Source: Roseiarcus sp963753135
Lineage (GTDB): Bacteria > Pseudomonadota > Alphaproteobacteria > Rhizobiales > Beijerinckiaceae
Direction of reading: 5' to 3'
Length of the DNA stretch: 64,000 nt
Assembly (NCBI GenBank): GCA_963753135.1
Contig: CAVWBA010000009.1
Location: forward strand, 62,001-126,000
Shown here: piece by piece, positions 63,445 to 64,000 of the stretch
Numbering within the stretch: position 1 is the first letter of the stretch
Layout: every line of letters begins with the position of its first letter
Position numbers and translations under genes: made by a program
Notes under the pieces: model-generated
The model's database searches: none
Told to the model about the DNA's origin: nothing
Seen by the model: only the letters and a program-made list of their open reading frames with translations

Positions 63445-64000
63445 ACCCGGCCGGGGTCGCGCCTCTCTCGACGGGCGCGCCAGCCGTGCCGAGCCCCACC
63501 GCCTCAAGCGCTCCGGCCTGCCGGCGCGCGAGCGCGTCCTCGTCGAAGCCGGTGATCGCGTCCTCATACATGCGATGAAAGTTGAGCCGCGCTTGAAGGC
63601 GTAAGAAAGCGCTGCCGATGCCGATCGTCGCCCGCTCGAGAAACACGAATTCTCGCGGCACGGGCAGGCCGCCGCCCTCGGCCTTCAGGGCGCGCATCAC
63701 CTGGCCGATCTCGCGGCGCCCGTATTCCGACGGTTTGACGCCGTCCGCCGCCGTGCGCACGCGATCGTCGAGAATCGGCCCGCAGAGAAACCGAGCCCAG
63801 ATGTTCATGGCTTCAAGCGCGCCGCGGCTGAGGCCGGAGAAGCCCCACATCTCGTAAGCTTGCGCGATGCGCGCCTCGTCGCCGGCTTTGAACCCCCGAT
63901 AAAGCTCGACCACGCCATGCACGAACCGCGGCGGGAAGATGCGCACGCAGCCATAGTCGAACAGATTGACGCCATCGACATGGCGCTCGCCGCGCGAGCG
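63440..64000 (-). CDS. AarF/UbiB (ABC1) kinase-like protein, C-terminal part (5' partial)
   Basis: The gene runs off the window on its 5' side. The visible 186 residues begin 'SRGERHVDGVNLFDYGCVRI' and continue 'FPPRFVHGVVELYRGFKAGD', which fits the end of an ABC1 kinase domain (D-G-x-x-x-x-F-D-[FY]-G-C) and its helical tail. UbiB-type proteins are ATPases in ubiquinone synthesis. Its stop lies in the dispersed repeat. The N-terminal kinase lobe is not visible, so the call is moderate. Confidence 0.65.
   Translation of the reverse strand, partial: RSRGERHVDGVNLFDYGCVRIFPPRFVHGVVELYRGFKAGDEARIAQAYEMWGFSGLSRGALEAMNIWARFLCGPILDDRVRTAADGVKPSEYGRREIGQVMRALKAEGGGLPVPREFVFLERATIGIGSAFLRLQARLNFHRMYEDAITGFDEDALARRQAGALEAVGLGTAGAPVERGATPAGL

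Overview
The window is about 64 kb of GC-rich chromosome from an alphaproteobacterium, most likely order Hyphomicrobiales. The evidence is lineage-typical content: a GcrA-family cell-cycle regulator, a ZapA/DUF4164 pair, an AsmA-like gene facing tyrS, a (2S)-methylsuccinyl-CoA-dehydrogenase-like acyl-CoA dehydrogenase (ethylmalonyl-CoA pathway, common in methylotrophic and PHB-forming alphaproteobacteria), a CtrA-type box, and the rpmH-rnpA-yidC-engB cluster. I see no rRNA, tRNA, CRISPR array, complete insertion sequence or prophage.

Layout. 0-8 kb: AsmA-like gene end, tyrS, a secreted beta-helix protein, then a tight plus-strand run thiL, inositol-phosphatase-like, aldose-epimerase-like, folD. 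8.2-12 kb: an AT-rich perfect hairpin and a badly frameshifted type IIG restriction-modification gene. 12-24 kb: YidB/OmpA-like fusion, Nudix hydrolase, NAD kinase, sensor kinase, DenD-like dehydrogenase, RlpA-like protein, a decayed DUF3455 gene, acyl-CoA dehydrogenase, YihY, DUF5343 protein, GcrA. 24-31 kb: sugar-acid oxidoreductases, leuA with a possible leader peptide, an MFS exporter under a MarR regulator with two matching operators, zapA and its partner. 31.8-37 kb: transketolase, gap, two small unknown genes, pgk, and a vapB antitoxin remnant. 37-41.2 kb: an accessory pocket of lower GC with an unannounced Imm35/YrhB-like gene and other orphans. 41.2-43 kb: rpsA. 43.8-50 kb: a ribose-type sugar ABC operon and an orphan TAXI solute-binding protein. 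50.3-53.1 kb: LysR, malonic-semialdehyde-reductase-like, wrbA, DoxX. 53-60 kb: MFS, dxs, rpmH, rnpA, yidC, engB. 60-64 kb: epoxide hydrolase, TMEM175-like channel, pobA, end of an AarF/UbiB-like gene.

The most important caution for a reader is that many genes are broken by single-base frameshifts. By comparing adjacent frames I placed about 29 one-base insertions against about 4 one-base deletions, and they hit essential genes (gap, pgk, tkt, nadK, engB). An insertion-dominated bias in essential genes points to consensus sequence error rather than gene death, so I list these as CDS with the shift position. The exceptions are the DUF3455 and vapB remnants, which look genuinely decayed, and the restriction-modification gene, which is mixed.

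I did not find a clearly new multi-gene system. The best leads are the type IIG gene with its adjacent 18-bp perfect AT-rich inverted repeat, the hidden Imm35-like immunity gene without a visible toxin, the paired MarR operators, the leuA leader peptide, and the YidB-OmpA domain fusion.
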